From Enterobacter sp. RHBSTW-00175 (lineage in GTDB: Bacteria; Pseudomonadota; Gammaproteobacteria; Enterobacterales; Enterobacteriaceae): DNA of 64,000 nucleotides. Both the position numbers and the translations under genes were made by a program. Below, in pieces: positions 12,624 to 22,545 of this stretch. How positions within the stretch are numbered: the stretch's first letter is position 1; each line of letters opens with the position of its first letter. The DNA is taken from NCBI RefSeq assembly GCF_013927005.1, contig NZ_CP055930.1, positions 1,922,001 through 1,986,000 on the forward strand, in the 5' to 3' direction. Below the pieces are notes generated by a model. It was not told the DNA's origin, did no database searches, and saw nothing but the letters and a program-made list of their open reading frames with translations.

Positions 12624-13493
12624 CTAGAAAATATCATTCAGCATTACGCCCACACCGACGCGGGTTTGATTGAAGTTGTAATCGATAAGCGACTCGCCGT
12701 AACCACTGTATACCTGCGTGTAAAGACGCACATGCTTGCTCACCGGATAGCTCAGGCCTACTTCCGCGCCGCCGTAGCCGGTATTCCAGTTGTACTGTCC
12801 CTTCGCGCTCAGCACCGCATCGCCTAACTGGTAACCAATTTTGAGCTGGTAGTAACCCATGTATTTGGTGATATCCGGGTTGTCGTCCGTAGCGCCCACC
12901 ACGTACCACGGCTTAACTTCCACCATCCAGTTACCGTTTTGCGCCATCAGGCGGGTATAAAGGCGGTTCCAGCTGCGTGAAGTGGGGTCGGCGCGGCCGT
13001 TGGAGTCGTGGTTAAAGCCCATCTCCACGTCGCGTAGCGTCCAGCCTGCAAATTCGTAATCCGTCGCGAAACCGAGGAACAGCTGCGGTTCATAGTTGGT
13101 TTCACGAAACGGTGAGGACTCGCCGCTGTTTGAAAGCTGCCACCAGGATTTTTGCGTATAGGACGCACCCAGCACCGAGTTTGGCCCCAAAATACCGCGC
13201 CAGAACGGGAATGCCAGGCTGAGCTGGTACTTCACCTCATCTTTGCGCGCATTATCAGACCAGTTGTAAGACTTAATCGCCTCTTTGTTGATATCGCTGG
13301 TCCAGGTGTAGAGCAAATAGTTGGTGTCATACGGGTAGAGCGTGAACGGATTGTCATGCTCCTGAAGTAAGTTAGCGATAATGCTGCCGCGAACGGCTGG
13401 CGTATCGTGTACTTCATTAACAGTCGCTTCCTGCGCATATGCTGTGAGGGGCAGCGAAACCGCCGCCAGTAACCAACCCAGATACGTCCGCAT
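12624..13493 (-). CDS. pldA: Outer membrane phospholipase A
   Basis: PldA is a 12-stranded outer-membrane barrel that hydrolyses misplaced phospholipids, active as a calcium-bound dimer. A 20-residue signal peptide ends in TAYA before QEAT. The catalytic residues are visible in GFNHDSNGRADP (H162 and S164, or 142 and 144 in the mature protein) and N176 in SRSWNR. The protein ends in phenylalanine, as expected for a BAM substrate. It is divergent from yigI, and its terminator separates it from recQ. Confidence 0.97.
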   Translation of the reverse strand: MRTYLGWLLAAVSLPLTAYAQEATVNEVHDTPAVRGSIIANLLQEHDNPFTLYPYDTNYLLYTWTSDINKEAIKSYNWSDNARKDEVKYQLSLAFPFWRGILGPNSVLGASYTQKSWWQLSNSGESSPFRETNYEPQLFLGFATDYEFAGWTLRDVEMGFNHDSNGRADPTSRSWNRLYTRLMAQNGNWMVEVKPWYVVGATDDNPDITKYMGYYQLKIGYQLGDAVLSAKGQYNWNTGYGGAEVGLSYPVSKHVRLYTQVYSGYGESLIDYNFNQTRVGVGVMLNDIF

Positions 13494-13655
13494 CGGTGGT
13501 GTTCTCCTGCAAATATTGAGATTTCATGAATAGTTATGTGGCGGACATTCTACAGACTTCCGCACTAACTTCCGCCTCCTCGTTTCTGAAAGTGGAATTC
13601 CTTATTGTTGAGGCATAAAATCAACATTTTATTAACAATAAGGACGTCATTTCTC

Positions 13656-14123
13656 ATGTCAGCCACGCTAACCGCCGAAGATGCTTTAAAACTCGTGGGC
13701 GAAATCTTTGTTTACCACATGCCGTTTAACCGCGCGCTGGGGCTGGAACTGGAACGCTACGAGAAAGACTTTGCCCAGCTCAGCTTCAATAATCAGCCGA
13801 TGATGGTGGGTAACTGGGCGCAAAGCATTTTGCATGGCGGTGTGATTGCTTCTGCACTGGACGTAGCTGCGGGGCTGGTCTGTGTCGGCAGCACGCTGAC
13901 GCGTCATGACACCATCAACGAAGACGAATTACGCCAGCGTTTATCACGCATGGGTACCATCGACTTACGTGTCGACTATCTGCGCCCTGGCCGGGGAAAT
14001 CGCTTTACCTGCACCAGCAGCCTGTTGCGCGCAGGCAACAAAGTCGCCGTCGCCCGTGTCGAACTGCATAACGAAGAACAGGTCTATATCGCCAGCGCAA
14101 CCGCCACTTATATGGTGGGTTGA
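13656..14123 (+). CDS. yigI: PaaI/YigI-type hotdog-fold thioesterase
   Basis: YigI is a small hotdog-fold protein related to acyl-CoA thioesterases. The motif [17 protein letters not shown] matches the active-site helix of the family. The natural substrate is not established from sequence. I start it at [11 protein letters not shown] (155 residues, as in E. coli), preceded by AAGGA, not at the longer frame 17 codons upstream. It precedes rarD by 51 bases in the same direction. Confidence 0.9.
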   Translation: MSATLTAEDALKLVGEIFVYHMPFNRALGLELERYEKDFAQLSFNNQPMMVGNWAQSILHGGVIASALDVAAGLVCVGSTLTRHDTINEDELRQRLSRMGTIDLRVDYLRPGRGNRFTCTSSLLRAGNKVAVARVELHNEEQVYIASATATYMVG

Positions 14124-14174
14124 TGCCGCAAAATCGGGTAAAGTTAGTTCACTTTTTTGTAACGGATTTTCCCG

Positions 14175-15071
14175 ATGGATGCTAAACAGACGCGGCAGGG
14201 CGTGTTACTCGCTCTGGCCGCTTATTTTATTTGGGGTGTCGCTCCGGCGTATTTCAAGCTTATCGCTTATGTACCGGCTGATGAGATCCTCACTCACCGC
14301 GTAATCTGGTCCTTCTTCTTTATGATTGCCCTGATGAGCATCAGCCGTCAGTGGTCAGGCGTCAAAACGCTGCTAAAAACCCCGAAGAAGGTCTTCCTGC
14401 TGGCGCTCTCTGCGGTGCTGATTGGTGGCAACTGGCTGCTGTTTATCTGGGCGGTGAATAACCATCATATGCTCGAAGCAAGCCTTGGGTATTTTATTAA
14501 CCCGCTGGTGAACATTGTACTGGGGATGATTTTCCTCGGCGAACGCTTCCGCCGTATGCAGTGGCTGGCGGTGATTCTGGCGTTCTGCGGCGTGCTGGTG
14601 CAACTGTGGACCTTTGGGTCACTGCCGATTATCGCCCTGGGGCTGGCATTCAGCTTTGCGTTCTACGGGCTGGTGCGTAAGAAAATCGCCGTTGAAGCGC
14701 AAACAGGCATGTTGTTCGAAACCCTGTGGCTTCTGCCAGTGGCCGCAATTTATCTGTTTGGCATTGCCGACAGCGCGACCAGCCATATGGGCAACAACCC
14801 GTGGTCGCTGAATCTGATGCTGATGGCCGCCGGTGTGGTGACAACCATTCCACTGCTGTGCTTCACCGGGGCAGCAACGCGCCTGCGTCTCTCTACGCTG
14901 GGCTTCTTCCAGTATATTGGCCCAACGCTGATGTTCGTGCTGGCAGTGGTGTTTTACGGCGAAGTGCCAGGCGCGGACAAGATGGTAACCTTCGCGTTTA
15001 TCTGGGTCGCACTGGCGGTATTCGTCGCAGATGCGATTTATACCCAGCGCAGGACCCGCAGAGGGATGTAG
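14175..15071 (+). CDS. rarD: RarD, EamA/DMT-family permease
   Basis: RarD is a ten-helix inner-membrane protein of the drug/metabolite transporter superfamily. It was annotated as chloramphenicol-sensitive protein, but its physiological substrate is uncertain. The 298 residues match the family from QGVLLALAAYFIWG through the glycine-rich LGYFINPLVNIVLG to FFQYIGPTLMF. It follows yigI and is convergent with corA, with one REP element between. In E. coli yigF and yigG lie on the corA side; they are absent here. Confidence 0.95.
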   Translation: MDAKQTRQGVLLALAAYFIWGVAPAYFKLIAYVPADEILTHRVIWSFFFMIALMSISRQWSGVKTLLKTPKKVFLLALSAVLIGGNWLLFIWAVNNHHMLEASLGYFINPLVNIVLGMIFLGERFRRMQWLAVILAFCGVLVQLWTFGSLPIIALGLAFSFAFYGLVRKKIAVEAQTGMLFETLWLLPVAAIYLFGIADSATSHMGNNPWSLNLMLMAAGVVTTIPLLCFTGAATRLRLSTLGFFQYIGPTLMFVLAVVFYGEVPGADKMVTFAFIWVALAVFVADAIYTQRRTRRGM

Positions 15072-15078
15072 GTGTTTT

Positions 15079-15109
15079 GTAGGGCGGGTAAGCGCAGCGC
15101 CACCCGCCT
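15079..15109. repeat. REP element between rarD and corA
   Basis: GGCGGGT-AAGCGCAGCG-CCACCCGCC is an imperfect palindrome of the enterobacterial REP type. It lies between two convergent genes, where it may stabilise either mRNA 3' end. Related elements occur at 22511, 49492 and 52281. Confidence 0.75.
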
Positions 15110-15114
15110 GATTT

Positions 15115-16065
15115 TTACAGCCAGTTGCGACGCTTAAAGTACAGATACGGCGCAAGCCCGGCGAGGATCATAAAGATAATCGCCCCAGGATAACCAAAGC
15201 TCCATCTCAGCTCCGGCATAAACTCAAAGTTCATCCCGTAACTTGATGCCACAAGCGTAGGTGGCAGGAACACCACAGATACCACCGAGAAGATCTTGAT
15301 GATGCGGTTCTGCTCGATATTGATAAAGCCCATTGCCGCCTGCATCAGGAAGTTGACCTTCTGGAACAGGGATTCGTTGTGCGGCAGCAGGGATTCGATA
15401 TCGCGCAGGATCTCACGCGCCTGCTCCAGCTGCCCGCCCGGCAGACGCGCTTTACGCACCAGGAAGTTCAGCGCGCGCTGGGTATCCATCAGACACAAAC
15501 GCACCTTCCAGCCGATATCTTCCAGCTCCGCCAGCGTGGAAAGGGCTTCGTCATACTCATCACCCTGATGGCCTTCCATGATCACGCGACTCAGCTTTTC
15601 CAGATCGCTGTAGATGTTTTCGATCTCATCCGCCAGCTGTTCGATTTTGGTTTCAAACAAATCGAGAAGCAGCTCGTAGGCGTTTCCGTCAACCATTGCC
15701 TGGCTACGGGCGCGCATTCGGTAGAGACGAAACGCAGGTAACTCGCGCTCACGCAGGGTAAACAGGCGACCGTCGCGGATGGTGAATGCCACGGTTGAGT
15801 TACCGGCGTGATCTTCGGCATCTTCAAAGAAGAAAAAGGAGTGAATGTGCAGGCCGTCTTCGTCTTCAAAAAAACGGGCCGATGCTTCGATGTCTTCCAG
15901 TTCTGGACGGGTTGCCAGGCTTTGCCCCAGCTCGGATTGTACGCGAAGGCGCTCATCGTCGTCCGGCTCGACCAGATCCACCCATACAGCATCAATGAGG
16001 GGCTGCGACTCTTCGGCTTCAAGCCGAGTCAGTCGGTTATTTTCGAGTTGAAATGCGCTCAACAT
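15115..16065 (-). CDS. corA: Magnesium/cobalt/nickel channel CorA
   Basis: CorA is the main constitutive magnesium channel, a homopentamer in the inner membrane. The 316-residue protein has a long acidic N-terminal cytoplasmic domain, then two C-terminal membrane helices. The hallmark YGMNF motif follows the first helix, and the end is rich in basic residues (YFKRRNWL). I chose the start [11 protein letters not shown], the family's usual one, over a frame open 16 codons further up. A long leader with the small ORF corL precedes it. Confidence 0.98.
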   Translation of the reverse strand: MLSAFQLENNRLTRLEAEESQPLIDAVWVDLVEPDDDERLRVQSELGQSLATRPELEDIEASARFFEDEDGLHIHSFFFFEDAEDHAGNSTVAFTIRDGRLFTLRERELPAFRLYRMRARSQAMVDGNAYELLLDLFETKIEQLADEIENIYSDLEKLSRVIMEGHQGDEYDEALSTLAELEDIGWKVRLCLMDTQRALNFLVRKARLPGGQLEQAREILRDIESLLPHNESLFQKVNFLMQAAMGFINIEQNRIIKIFSVVSVVFLPPTLVASSYGMNFEFMPELRWSFGYPGAIIFMILAGLAPYLYFKRRNWL

Positions 16066-16217
16066 GACCGGGACTCCCAATGCAAAAAATATCGGACAGT
16101 TCGGTGGGCACACAGAAACAAATTGGGTTTCAGACCATTAAACAGCCTGACTCAGTGCGACGGGAAATAATACAGGTCGCTGACAACCACTAAGGCCATC
16201 AGCAAGAGGAGATAGCC

Positions 16218-16274
16218 TTAGGAGTTGTTCCTGGTTGACAGGGAATTGAGCCAGTATCTACTGGGTGTGTCCAA
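16218..16274 (-). CDS. corL: corA leader peptide CorL (18 residues)
   Basis: A TTG-initiated ORF encodes MDTPSRYWLNSLSTRNNS. An AGAGGA ribosome binding site lies nine bases upstream of the TTG. In Salmonella, translation of corL is reported to control Rho-dependent termination in the corA leader in response to magnesium. The ORF lies 152 bases before the corA start and inside the predicted leader. I identify it from position and from memory of the enterobacterial sequence. The open frame extends upstream to 16463, but that extension has no clear start. Confidence 0.6.
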   Translation of the reverse strand: MDTPSRYWLNSLSTRNNS

Positions 16275-16306
16275 GGCGAATGTCCTCTTAGCGTAATCGT
16301 GCGCGC

Positions 16307-16336
16307 ATGTTACGCCAGCAGTAACAGTGGCGTCAA
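16307..16336 (-). promoter_or_regulatory. Candidate sigma-70 promoter of corA
   Basis: TTGACG and TAACAT are separated by 18 bases on the minus strand. Transcription from here would give a leader of about 235 bases containing corL. The rest of the 16066-16423 gap shows no other gene. Confidence 0.55.
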
Positions 16337-16423
16337 CACGCAACGAAACGCTGAAGGGCATTAATTGACCTTCAACGTATAAGGCTAGCAGATTATTACA
16401 AAATAATGATATTTTTCTGAAAG

Positions 16424-18586
16424 TTACACAGTTTCCAGTCGGGCATAGGCGGCCACCAGCCATTTGATCCCCTGCCCCTGGAATGCCACCTGCAACCGGC
16501 TATGCTCGCCGCTGCCTTCAAGGTTCACAATGGTACCTTCACCAAATTTTGCATGACGCACGCGCTGGCCGAGCTTGTAACCGGTGTCATTTTCCGACAT
16601 CGGCGTACCCAGGCGCTGATGGCTGACAGGACGGCTGACACTGGCGCGCAGGCGTACCTCTTCCACACACTCTTCCGGCAGTTCACCGATAAAGCGTGAT
16701 GGACGGTGATAGACCTCTTTGCCATACAGACGGCGGGTTTCGGCGTAGGTTAACGTCAGTTTTTGCATGGCGCGGGTGACTCCCACGTATGCCAGACGGC
16801 GTTCCTCTTCCAGACGTCCACCTTCATCCAGCGACATCTGGCTCGGGAACATCCCTTCTTCCATCCCGACGATAAACACCTGCGGGAACTCCAGCCCTTT
16901 GGCGGAGTGCAGAGTCATCAGCTGCACCGCATCCTGCCAGGTATCCGCCTGCCCTTCACCGGCTTCCAGCGCGGCGTGGGAAAGGAATGCCTGGAGCGGC
17001 ATCAGGTCTTCGTCTTCTTCGTTGTAGCTGAACTGGCGCGTTGCCGTGACCAGTTCCTCTAAGTTCTCAATACGGGTCTGGCCCTTCTCGCCTTTTTCCT
17101 GCTCGTACATCATCCACAGGCCGGAATCTTTGATAACCCGGTCAGTCTGAACATGCAGCGGCATGTCCGCCGTTTCCTGCGCGAGAGCGTCAATCAGTTC
17201 AAGGAAGCGCTGCAACGCGCTGGCGGCACGTCCGGCGAGGGCTTTTTCCTGCAACAGCTCACGACAAGCCTGCCAAAGCGTGAGCTGGCGATCGCGGGAT
17301 GCCTGACGCACCACGTCCAGCGTTCTGTCACCAATGCCGCGCGTTGGGGTATTCACCACACGCTCGAAGGCCGCATCGTCGTTACGGTTGGCCATAAGAC
17401 GCAGATACGAGAGCGCATCTTTAATTTCCTGGCGTTCAAAGAAGCGCATCCCGCCATAAATCCGGTACGGCATACTCACCTGCAACAACGCCTCTTCCAG
17501 CACGCGCGACTGGGCGTTGCTGCGATAGAGAATGGCACACTGCTCCAGCGCGCCGCCGTTGTCCTGCCAGGTTTTGATGCGGTTAACCACAAAGCGCGCT
17601 TCATCGAGTTCGTTAAAAGCGCAGTAGAGGGAGATTGGCTCGCCGTCGACGCCATCGGTCCACAGCTTTTTGCCCAGACGTCCGTTGTTGTTCTCAATCA
17701 GGGCGTTCGCCGCGCTCAGAATGTTGCTGGTTGAACGGTAGTTCTGCTCCAGACGAATGGTTTCTGCGCCAGGGAAGTCATTGAGGAAGCGCTGGATGTT
17801 TTCCACCTGCGCGCCACGCCAGCCGTAGATAGACTGGTCATCATCGCCGACGATCATCACCTTGCCGGTATCGCCAGCCAGCATCCGGATCCAGGCATAC
17901 TGAATGTTGTTGGTATCCTGGAATTCGTCCACCAGGATATTGGTAAATCGTTCGCGGTAATGCTGGAGAATATGCGGCTTATTCAGCCACAACTCATGTG
18001 CTCGCAGAAGCAGTTCGGCAAAGTCCACCAGACCGGCGCGATCGCAGGCTTCCTGGTAGGCCTTATACACGTTCTGCCAGGTCTGCTCGACCGGGTTGCC
18101 AAAGCTCTGAATATGGTGCGGGCGCAGCCCTTCGTCTTTTTGACCGTTGATGTACCACATGGCCTGACGCGGCGGCCACTGTTTCTCATCGAGGTTCATC
18201 GCCTTGATCAGGCGTTTCAGTAAACGCAGCTGGTCTTCGCTGTCGAGGATCTGGAAGTCCTGCGGCAGGTTGGCGTCCATATGATGCGCGCGCAGCAAAC
18301 GGTGTGCCAGACCGTGGAAGGTGCCCACCCACATACCACCCTGGCTGGTGCCCATCAGCTGCGCAATACGGTGACGCATCTCTGCCGCTGCTTTGTTGGT
18401 GAACGTCACCGCCATAATGGAATACGGTGAGCAGTTTTCAACGCTTTGCAGCCACGCGATACGGTGCACCAGAACGCGCGTCTTACCACTGCCCGCCCCA
18501 GCCAAAACCAGCAGGTTAGTACGCGATGCGGCAACCGCGTCACGCTGTTTGTCATTAAGGCTGTCGAGAAGGTAGGAAACGTCCAT
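16424..18586 (-). CDS. uvrD: DNA helicase II
   Basis: UvrD is a 3'-5' superfamily 1 helicase acting in nucleotide excision and mismatch repair. Walker A is AGAGSGKTR, the DExx box is LVDEFQDTNN, followed by [13 protein letters not shown] and LRLEQNYRS-like motif IV (IRLEQNYRST). The C-terminal tail contains the KLGQRVRHAKFGEGTIV Tudor-like domain that binds RNA polymerase. The length is 720 residues, as in E. coli, starting at MDVSYLLDSLND. A degenerate LexA box lies upstream. Confidence 0.98.
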   Translation of the reverse strand: MDVSYLLDSLNDKQRDAVAASRTNLLVLAGAGSGKTRVLVHRIAWLQSVENCSPYSIMAVTFTNKAAAEMRHRIAQLMGTSQGGMWVGTFHGLAHRLLRAHHMDANLPQDFQILDSEDQLRLLKRLIKAMNLDEKQWPPRQAMWYINGQKDEGLRPHHIQSFGNPVEQTWQNVYKAYQEACDRAGLVDFAELLLRAHELWLNKPHILQHYRERFTNILVDEFQDTNNIQYAWIRMLAGDTGKVMIVGDDDQSIYGWRGAQVENIQRFLNDFPGAETIRLEQNYRSTSNILSAANALIENNNGRLGKKLWTDGVDGEPISLYCAFNELDEARFVVNRIKTWQDNGGALEQCAILYRSNAQSRVLEEALLQVSMPYRIYGGMRFFERQEIKDALSYLRLMANRNDDAAFERVVNTPTRGIGDRTLDVVRQASRDRQLTLWQACRELLQEKALAGRAASALQRFLELIDALAQETADMPLHVQTDRVIKDSGLWMMYEQEKGEKGQTRIENLEELVTATRQFSYNEEDEDLMPLQAFLSHAALEAGEGQADTWQDAVQLMTLHSAKGLEFPQVFIVGMEEGMFPSQMSLDEGGRLEEERRLAYVGVTRAMQKLTLTYAETRRLYGKEVYHRPSRFIGELPEECVEEVRLRASVSRPVSHQRLGTPMSENDTGYKLGQRVRHAKFGEGTIVNLEGSGEHSRLQVAFQGQGIKWLVAAYARLETV

Positions 18587-18638
18587 TGGCACCGCCAGGT
18601 AATGTCAGGCAGGCGAAGGTCATGCATTCGCCAAAACC

Positions 18639-18654
18639 CTGGTAATTTATACAA
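18639..18654 (-). promoter_or_regulatory. lexA box: Candidate LexA (SOS) box upstream of uvrD
   Basis: TTGTATAAATTACCAG on the minus strand resembles the LexA box CTGT-N8-ACAG. Its left half is TTGT rather than CTGT and its right half is CCAG. It lies 53 bases before the uvrD start. UvrD is SOS-induced in E. coli, but this copy is degenerate in both halves. Confidence 0.45.
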
Positions 18655-18666
18655 TATTATTGGTGA

Positions 18667-19383
18667 TTATATCAGCGTGGTGAGGGATGCCAACCGTGAA
18701 ATTTCTATGTGTGGCAACAGCCGACTGTCCTGGGTCTGCATCAGATCGGCCTTTTCTGGCTTGATCCAGCAGGCCTGCATCCCACAGCGGATCGCCCCGG
18801 CAACGTCCGTGGTCAGATCATCGCCCACGTGCAGGATCTCGCCTGTCTGCAGGTCGAGTTTTTCCGCCGCCAGGTGGTACATATCGTTGAACGGCTTAGC
18901 GCGTCCGTGCGGGCCTGCACGCAGCACGAATTCAAAATAGTCGCCGAGGCCAAAGAGTTCAGGTTGCGCATTGCCGTTGGTGATCGCCACCAGCGGCCAC
19001 TTTTCAGCAAGCGCTTTCAGGGTGTTGTGGGTTTCCCGCGGTACATCGATACGGCTACGCCATTTCGCGAAGTTTTCCATCGCCGCTTCGGCGCCAATGG
19101 CGGCATCGTGCGCACTCATGCCAACATTTAACATCGCCTGCTCCACCGCACGGCGACGCCACTCAGTGACATCGTGATAAATATCCGGCTCGGTTTCCCG
19201 AAGAGCCTGACGCAGACGCTGGAAGTCTTTGTTCTGCATCTCTTTCAGGGCAGGATGGTAGTTCTGCACAAACGCCAGCGACTCCTGCTCAGTGCGCAAG
19301 ATAACCGGGTGGTTGTCATAAAGGGTGTCATCAAGATCAAACGTCAGGGCTGAAATCTGACCTAATGGGCGGTAAAAACGCAT
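18667..19383 (-). CDS. yigB: HAD-family FMN phosphatase YigB
   Basis: YigB is a cytosolic HAD phosphatase that hydrolyses FMN to riboflavin, among other substrates. Motif I is [10 protein letters not shown], motif II is ITNGNAQ, and motif IV is [13 protein letters not shown]. The length of 238 residues equals E. coli YigB. It is the last gene of the lptM-dapF-yigA-xerC-yigB operon, and its start overlaps the xerC stop by one base. Confidence 0.96.
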   Translation of the reverse strand: MRFYRPLGQISALTFDLDDTLYDNHPVILRTEQESLAFVQNYHPALKEMQNKDFQRLRQALRETEPDIYHDVTEWRRRAVEQAMLNVGMSAHDAAIGAEAAMENFAKWRSRIDVPRETHNTLKALAEKWPLVAITNGNAQPELFGLGDYFEFVLRAGPHGRAKPFNDMYHLAAEKLDLQTGEILHVGDDLTTDVAGAIRCGMQACWIKPEKADLMQTQDSRLLPHIEISRLASLTTLI

Positions 19384-20285
19384 TATTTCCCCCGTTTGGC
19401 GCGTGGATGCGCCGCGTCGTACACCGAGGCAAGGTGTTGAAAATCAAGGTGGGTATAGATTTGAGTGGTCGATAAGTTGGCGTGACCTAACAGCTCCTGC
19501 ACGCCGCGTAAATCACCGCTCGATTCAAGCATGTGGGTGGCAAATGAGTGGCGCAGCTTGTGCGGGTGAACATGGCTGTTAAGCCCTTGCTTAATGCCCC
19601 ACTCCGCAAAGCGTTTCTGCACGTTTCGCGCCGAAATGCGCTTGCCGAGCTTCGACAAAAACAGGGCGTTTTCCTCTGCGCCAAACAGACCGCGCAGATC
19701 CAGCCAGTGCTCAATCCAGGACACCGCATTGCGGCCAATCGGTAAGCGGCGCTCTTTGCTGCCCTTACCCATTACCCACACTTCACCGGTATCAAGATCG
19801 AGATGTTTTAAATCGAGGTTCACCAGCTCAGAAAGACGCAGCCCGGCACCGTACATCACTTCCAGCATGGCGCGATCGCGCACGGCCAGCGGATCGTTAA
19901 GATCGATATCCAGCAGGCGGTTTACATCGTCTACATCGATATTCTTGGGCAGATGACGAGGAGCTTTTGGCGTGGCGATCCCTTTTGCCGGATTGGCTTT
20001 CAGGCCACCCTGGCTGACCAGCCAGTCGAAGAAACTGCGCAGCGCAGAAAGTCTGAGCGCAAGGCTCGCCGGGCTTAGCCCCTTGCGGCGGCTACGCACC
20101 ACAAAGGCTCGCACGGTAGCAGCGTCACATTGTTGCCAGCTTTTCAGGCCGATTTCTTCGGCAATCTGCATGATGGCATCAAGCTGACGCTGATAGTTGA
20201 GCAGCGTAATCGGGCTTAGCTGACGCTCAACGCCCAGAAAACGCAAAAAGCGCGTGACGTCAGTCGAGAGCAATACGTCCGTCAT
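19383..20285 (-). CDS. xerC: Site-specific tyrosine recombinase XerC
   Basis: XerC, with XerD, resolves chromosome dimers at dif. All six catalytic residues are in place: R150, K174, H242, R245, H268 and Y277. The protein has 300 residues, two more than I recall for E. coli, because of a slightly longer N-terminus ([13 protein letters not shown]). The N-terminal SAM-like core-binding domain spans about residues 10-95. It overlaps yigA by four bases and yigB by one, indicating translational coupling. Confidence 0.97.
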   Translation of the reverse strand: MTDVLLSTDVTRFLRFLGVERQLSPITLLNYQRQLDAIMQIAEEIGLKSWQQCDAATVRAFVVRSRRKGLSPASLALRLSALRSFFDWLVSQGGLKANPAKGIATPKAPRHLPKNIDVDDVNRLLDIDLNDPLAVRDRAMLEVMYGAGLRLSELVNLDLKHLDLDTGEVWVMGKGSKERRLPIGRNAVSWIEHWLDLRGLFGAEENALFLSKLGKRISARNVQKRFAEWGIKQGLNSHVHPHKLRHSFATHMLESSGDLRGVQELLGHANLSTTQIYTHLDFQHLASVYDAAHPRAKRGK

Positions 20286-20989
20286 ACCCGTTCAATCCAG
20301 CGCTCCAGTAGCTCAGGCAACATGAGCGCCAGCTCCTGCAACAGGTGTGTCCCCTGCCCTTGCTCATAATGGTGCGCGTCACGGCTGGTGAACAACATCA
20401 CGCCTAAATCGCCATCGCGCCCCATCAGCGACATCGCCACCGAACCAATGGCTTTGGCCTCTGGCAAAACCACCAGCAGCTCAGGTCCGTTCAGCGGCCC
20501 AAGATAGTGATTCTCGTGGCCAAGACGCTGAATGCGCAGCGGTTCAAACGCCTGACGGTTTAGCGCCAGATGGGTAAAGCCGGACGGCGCGCCGATGCGC
20601 CAGCGGTCGGGGAAGAGGCGGATCGTTGCGCCTGCCAGCCCCAGTTCACGCGCCCAGCGATGGAAACGACTGAGAAACTCGTCGAGGCTGTGCGCAGAGG
20701 CCAGACGCGCTTGCAGATGCAGCAAGCGATAGAACAGGCTTTCGTTGTTACTTGCCTGCTCCATCAGCAGCGTCATGTTCTCTTCGAGCTGATTGATATG
20801 GTTACGCGAGCGTGCCATGTGCCATTCGACCAGCGACACAGATTCACGCACCGGATGGGGCACGCGCATCTGTTCGACAACGCGTGCATTGCGGATAAAA
20901 AACTCAGGATTGCGCAGCAGGTAATCAATAACAGCTCTGTCGTCCAGTTCCGTTTCTGATGCCTGAAGTTCTTCCCCTGGTTGTTTCAT
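20282..20989 (-). CDS. yigA: DUF484 family protein YigA
   Basis: This 235-residue protein belongs to the DUF484 family, which has a GAF-like fold. Its biochemical role is not known to me. An N-terminal segment ([12 protein letters not shown]) is typical of the family and a central stretch ([17 protein letters not shown]) looks like a coiled coil. It overlaps both dapF and xerC by four bases, so it is translationally coupled within the operon. The conserved linkage to xerC suggests but does not prove a related function. Confidence 0.92.
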   Translation of the reverse strand: MKQPGEELQASETELDDRAVIDYLLRNPEFFIRNARVVEQMRVPHPVRESVSLVEWHMARSRNHINQLEENMTLLMEQASNNESLFYRLLHLQARLASAHSLDEFLSRFHRWARELGLAGATIRLFPDRWRIGAPSGFTHLALNRQAFEPLRIQRLGHENHYLGPLNGPELLVVLPEAKAIGSVAMSLMGRDGDLGVMLFTSRDAHHYEQGQGTHLLQELALMLPELLERWIERV

Positions 20990-21810
20990 AGATGGATAAA
21001 CCCGTCATAGACATGTGCCGCCGGGCCAGTCATATAGAGTGGATGACCCGGTCCTTTCCAGGCGATATCAAGACGACCGCCTGGTAACTCCACGCGAACC
21101 TCTTCTGCCAGTAACCCCTGAGAGATACCGACCGCAACAGCCGCACAGGCACCGCTTCCGCAGGCCTGGGTTTCACCCGCGCCGCGTTCATAAACACGCA
21201 GACGGATGTGTTCGCGTTTTACCACCTGCATAAAGCCAATATTCGCACGCTCAGGGAAACGCTCGTGGCTTTCCAGCACCGGACCAAGTGTTTCAACTGC
21301 GGCGGTATCAACATTATCGACCTGAATCACGCAGTGTGGGTTGCCCAGAGAGACAACGCCGCACAATACTGTCTGCTCGGCCGCACGCATAATATAGGTC
21401 TTTTCCGCTTTGTTAGCGCGAAACGGCACGGCGGATGGCTCAAAGTTAGGCTCACCCATATTCACGCGAACCAGCTCATCGTCGGTAACGCTCAGGATCA
21501 TGCGTCCGTTCGCCGTGCTCACACGAATATCACGCTTGTTGGTCAGCCCTTTCAGGCGAACAAAGCGGGCAAAGCAGCGCGCGCCGTTACCACACTGCGA
21601 CACTTCACTACCGTCGGCATTGAAAATGCGGTAGTGAAAATCGAGGTCAGGATCGTAGGGTGGCTCAACCACCAGCAGTTGATCAAACCCCACGCCCAAA
21701 TGTCGGTCCGCCAGACGACGGATCAGATCGGGTGAGAAAAAGACATTCTGCGTTACCGCGTCGACGACCATAAAATCGTTGCCAAGGCCATGCATTTTAG
21801 AGAACTGCAT
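20986..21810 (-). CDS. dapF: Diaminopimelate epimerase
   Basis: DapF converts LL- to meso-diaminopimelate for lysine and peptidoglycan synthesis. The two catalytic cysteines lie in SQCGNGARC (C73) and [10 protein letters not shown]. The start [12 protein letters not shown] gives the usual 274 residues. The open frame begins four codons earlier, but the downstream ATG matches the family. It follows lptM by 35 bases. Confidence 0.97.
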   Translation of the reverse strand: MQFSKMHGLGNDFMVVDAVTQNVFFSPDLIRRLADRHLGVGFDQLLVVEPPYDPDLDFHYRIFNADGSEVSQCGNGARCFARFVRLKGLTNKRDIRVSTANGRMILSVTDDELVRVNMGEPNFEPSAVPFRANKAEKTYIMRAAEQTVLCGVVSLGNPHCVIQVDNVDTAAVETLGPVLESHERFPERANIGFMQVVKREHIRLRVYERGAGETQACGSGACAAVAVGISQGLLAEEVRVELPGGRLDIAWKGPGHPLYMTGPAAHVYDGFIHL

Positions 21811-21845
21811 CATTTGCTCCATTGCGCGGGTACAGAACGTAATTA

Positions 21846-22049
21846 TCAGAAATTAACCTGAGTCGGGCCGCCATTATCACCGCGATCGTTAGTCGTCGGC
21901 GAAGAGGACTCGATGGTGCTTTGTACTGGTTTCGTCGGCGGTGGCGCGGTTTTATCCGCTGGCGGGAAGTACAGTGGTCCCTTCAACCCGCAGCCGGTCA
22001 GGCTAAACAGCGTGATGAGAACGGCAAGCGTTCGGAAAACGTTTTTCAT
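21846..22049 (-). CDS. lptM: Lipoprotein LptM (YifL), LptD maturation factor
   Basis: LptM is a small outer-membrane lipoprotein that assists oxidative maturation of the LPS translocon LptD/E. The signal peptide [20 protein letters not shown] ends in a lipobox (LTGC) with the lipidated C20. The mature part starts [10 protein letters not shown], the conserved segment that mimics LPS binding, and ends in a low-complexity proline/threonine/serine tail. The 67-residue length matches the family. The open frame extends upstream, but only this start gives a signal peptide at the N-terminus. Confidence 0.94.
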   Translation of the reverse strand: MKNVFRTLAVLITLFSLTGCGLKGPLYFPPADKTAPPPTKPVQSTIESSSPTTNDRGDNGGPTQVNF

Positions 22050-22184
22050 TATAAAGTTGCCCGTAAGTTCAAATCTGTTTCTATCATCGCAGGAGAAGAC
22101 ACAAAAGCAAGAGTTTGCCGCTTTCCTGCAACGGGAATTATTTAGCGTTATACTGCCGGCATCACGAAAAACAGGAACAAAACC

Positions 22185-22505
22185 ATGAACGACAGTGAAT
22201 TTCATCGCCTTGCCGACAACCTGTGGATGACTATCGAAGAGCGTCTTGACGACTGGGAGGGCGACAGCGATATCGATTGTGAAATCAATGGCGGTATCCT
22301 GACCCTAAGCTTCGAAAACGGCAGTAAAATTATTATTAACCGTCAGGAGCCGCTTCACCAGGTCTGGCTGGCAGCCAAGCAGGGCGGCTACCATTTCGAT
22401 CTCAAAGAGGGCGAATGGGTTTGTGACCGTAGCGGTGAAACGTTCTGGGATTTGCTGGAGCAGGCGGCGACCGCGCAGGCGGGTGAAGAAGTCAGTTTCA
22501 GGTAG
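22185..22505 (+). CDS. cyaY: Frataxin-like iron-sulfur cluster protein CyaY
   Basis: CyaY is the bacterial frataxin, which binds iron and modulates IscS during iron-sulfur cluster assembly. At 106 residues it is full length. The acidic N-terminal helix ([12 protein letters not shown]) and the [17 protein letters not shown] sheet are typical. It is divergent from lptM and convergent with cyaA, with a REP element between them. Confidence 0.97.
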   Translation: MNDSEFHRLADNLWMTIEERLDDWEGDSDIDCEINGGILTLSFENGSKIIINRQEPLHQVWLAAKQGGYHFDLKEGEWVCDRSGETFWDLLEQAATAQAGEEVSFR

Positions 22506-22510
22506 TTTAT

Positions 22511-22537
22511 GGCCGGGTAAGCGTAACGCCACCCGGC
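22511..22537. repeat. REP element between cyaY and cyaA
   Basis: GCCGGGT and ACCCGGC arms enclose GTAACGCC-type REP sequence between the convergent genes cyaY and cyaA. Confidence 0.7.
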
Positions 22538-22545
22538 GACAAGGC

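Noticed and set aside
16275..16463. Upstream part of an 81-codon frame ending with the corL stop
   Set aside because: It overlaps the end of uvrD and the corA promoter. Only the TTG start has a ribosome binding site.
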